A DNA stretch of 64,000 bases from Homarus americanus (taxonomy: Eukaryota; Arthropoda; Malacostraca; Decapoda; Nephropidae): positions 1,301,001-1,365,000 of the forward strand of contig NW_024756438.1 in assembly GCF_018991925.1 (NCBI RefSeq), written 5' to 3'. The translations under genes were made by a program, and so were the position numbers. Shown here one piece after another: positions 62,294-64,000 of the stretch (the first letter of the stretch is position 1; the number at the start of each line of letters is the position of its first letter). Under the pieces are notes generated by a model. It was not told the origin of the DNA. It saw nothing but the letters and a program-made list of their open reading frames with translations, and did no database searches.

Positions 62294-63094
62294 ATTCGCA
62301 GGGAGGGTCTAGGAGGAGGGGGAGAGGCTGGAGGGTCTTGGAAGGAAGAGGAGGGGGAGGAGGAAGGGCACGAGGGGTAGGTCTTTCAAATGGCACATGG
62401 CGAGAGCTCAACTAACCTATCCACGCGTTATTAAGAGAGCATTCAGGAGTAATGAGGCGGGGCAGGGCAAGGGAGGGCAGGGGAGCGGTTCACCAATATA
62501 CTGTGGAAAGGCTTTTAATGAGTGAGACGCCCAGGGGGGGGGGGGTCATTATGTGGGTAAACAGTTCAATCCTAATTACTCGAGTCACTGTGGTGGCTCT
62601 CTCGTCCACCTATACCTGTGTTATTAGTTAAAAGATGTTTTGTCTTAGTGTGAAGAAGTTTGTTATAGAAAAGGTTATAAAAAGTTGTTATAAAAGGGTT
62701 GTGAGGTGTGTGTGTGTGTACATGTGGACGGACAGGTATTTGCGTGTGAATTAGTCATGCCGTCACTATTGAATCTCTGAAACTCTATCATCTGAAGGTC
62801 AAATACCCGGATGTAAAAACTTACATAAGCTGAACGAGAGAAAACTTTACCAGCTTTTTCATTTCACTTATATTTTCATGTCACTTATACATTTTCATTT
62901 CATTTATACATTTACATAATATTTTTTACGGGTAAATTAAATTATCGCTTATACGCCGTCACTGGGCAACCTTTCACTTCTAATTAATTTTACACTATTA
63001 CTTAATTTAGTTATCTATTAATCATATAATTTCGCCCTAACTTGCACCATCAACATAACTTAAATTAATCTAACCTAACCTCACACCTCAAAAT
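62294..63094. other. Intergenic, G-rich then AT-rich, nothing recognised
   Basis: A purine-rich GGAGGAGGGG-type tract at 62300-62370 and a G-run near 62535 are the only notable features. TTAGG-like GAGGTTAGGTT appears on the minus strand near 63070. Confidence 0.5.
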
Positions 63095-63152
63095 AGTGTT
63101 AGGGTGGTTAATCTTCAGGTGAATTATACTGGGGTGGATATTCTTCAGATAA
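63095..63152. repeat. Single arm of the 17948-18104 foldback family
   Basis: Shares TAGTGTTAGGGTG, TCAGGTGAA, CTGGG-like and TCTTCAG blocks in the same order as 18053-18104. Only one arm is clear. Confidence 0.5.
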
Positions 63153-63374
63153 TCCTGTTATAACCACACAGACTTTGGTTATACTTAAGAGGATATAATC
63201 AAACTTCACGAGGGTTAAACGTGTATTTAGCGAAGAAGATCCTGGAGTTGTGACCAAGTTGTGTCGGGTTGTGTTAGGTCGTGTTAGGTCAGCTACTGTA
63301 TATCGAGTTTAACCAGAGAAGTGGGTGTTGTTGATGGAAATTGATTTAATGATCTTATTTTGTTTATAATGACG

Positions 63375-63469
63375 TATATAAGCTCCGCCCTCTCTTTTGG
63401 CGTCCTTAGCAACCGTGTAAATTATTTGATGCTGATTGGTAGTTGGTTGTTAAGTAAATCCTGACGTCA
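63375..63469 (+). promoter_or_regulatory. Possible core promoter: TATATAAG with nearby CCAAT and CRE
   Basis: TATATAAG at 63375-63382, overlapping a preceding TGACGTA half-site. ATTGGT is at 63435-63440 and a perfect CRE TGACGTCA at 63462-63469. If TATATAAG is used on the plus strand, transcription would begin about 63405. If the CRE and CCAAT act upstream, the order suits a minus-strand promoter instead. Direction is unresolved. Confidence 0.3.
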
Positions 63470-64000
63470 CATTGATAAATATACCACCATAATGTTTCTT
63501 TTCACGGCTCATTTAACAGCTAAGTACATTACGAATTTTAATGGTTAATAAAAAAAAATAAATGTTGAGGTAAGTTAATCAGATCGTTCATAACTCCGGG
63601 AAGATCAGAATAAGACGAGTCATATAGTACAGAGGGTGAGCGGCCGATCGTCTTTTGTTCTCGTTCCGCCTAAAATATGACCGCCAATATTCCTCTTATT
63701 GGAAGGCTTTATTAAGTCTATCCATCCATGTTACGGTCTACTTATTAACTCCCCCCTCTCTCCCTTTTTTATTATTTATTTGTTTTTGTAGAATTTTCTT
63801 TCTGGTTTATTGAAGAAAATGGGATCTGTTGGTTTGTTAGGTTTGCTTGGTATGGATGAAGGCCCCCCACCCGCACACACTGGCTTATACTGTACAATAT
63901 ATAGTAGTGACAAGTGATCGCGGGCCCTTCGTGCCCAGTGAAAGTTTGAAGGCTCGTGCTTGGCTAGCGTACAGCGAATGAGGGTGCGCCAAGTTCGTGG
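63470..64000. other. Right margin, no gene recognised
   Basis: AT-rich, then more GC-rich toward 64000 (63890-64000). No ORF, splice-bounded exon or repeat is convincing. Confidence 0.4.

Overview
This window looks like nuclear DNA from an arthropod, most likely a decapod crustacean. The genes are split into short exons with GT-AG introns. Non-coding DNA is AT-rich and crowded with microsatellites, minisatellites, small terminal-inverted-repeat DNA elements and scattered TTAGG-like (GGTTAGGTT) motifs. The decapod assignment is an inference; the sequence directly supports only a metazoan with arthropod-like repeats. No operons, phage, CRISPR arrays or complete transposase genes were found.

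Four conserved genes were reconstructed exon by exon with matching splice phases. (1) NDUFA9, a mitochondrial complex I accessory subunit, minus strand, 2540-6624, 8 coding exons, 397 aa. (2) CNPPD1, a cyclin-fold membrane protein, plus strand, 7662-14200, 7 coding exons, about 553 aa. (3) LIN9, a core subunit of the DREAM/MuvB cell-cycle transcription complex, plus strand, 20158-34608, 13 coding exons, 612 aa. (4) PPIE, a nuclear RRM-cyclophilin of the spliceosome, minus strand, 44918-49765, 7 coding exons, 314 aa. NDUFA9 and CNPPD1 are head to head across about 1 kb. LIN9 and PPIE are convergent across a 10 kb repeat-rich interval. The left margin holds the last two exons of an unrecognised plus-strand gene (259-926) that converges on NDUFA9.

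Right of PPIE (49.8-64 kb) no conserved gene is recognisable. There are a weak two-exon candidate for a 52-residue protein (50.6-51.0 kb), a plausible first coding exon with a strong donor (ATG at 55268), and then many microsatellites and minisatellites. At 61.4-63.5 kb there are CRE and CCAAT-like motifs, partly as a tandem array, plus a good TATA box. This could be the upstream region of a gene that begins beyond the window.

The genes do unrelated housekeeping jobs (respiration, a cyclin-fold protein, cell-cycle transcription, splicing) and do not form a system. The main things to follow up are: three copies of a short TTAA-flanked palindromic element family, several nested TA-flanked Tigger/mariner-like elements, in-frame alternative splice sites in the disordered N-terminus of LIN9, a 10-unit CpG-rich minisatellite, and the CRE/CCAAT tandem array.
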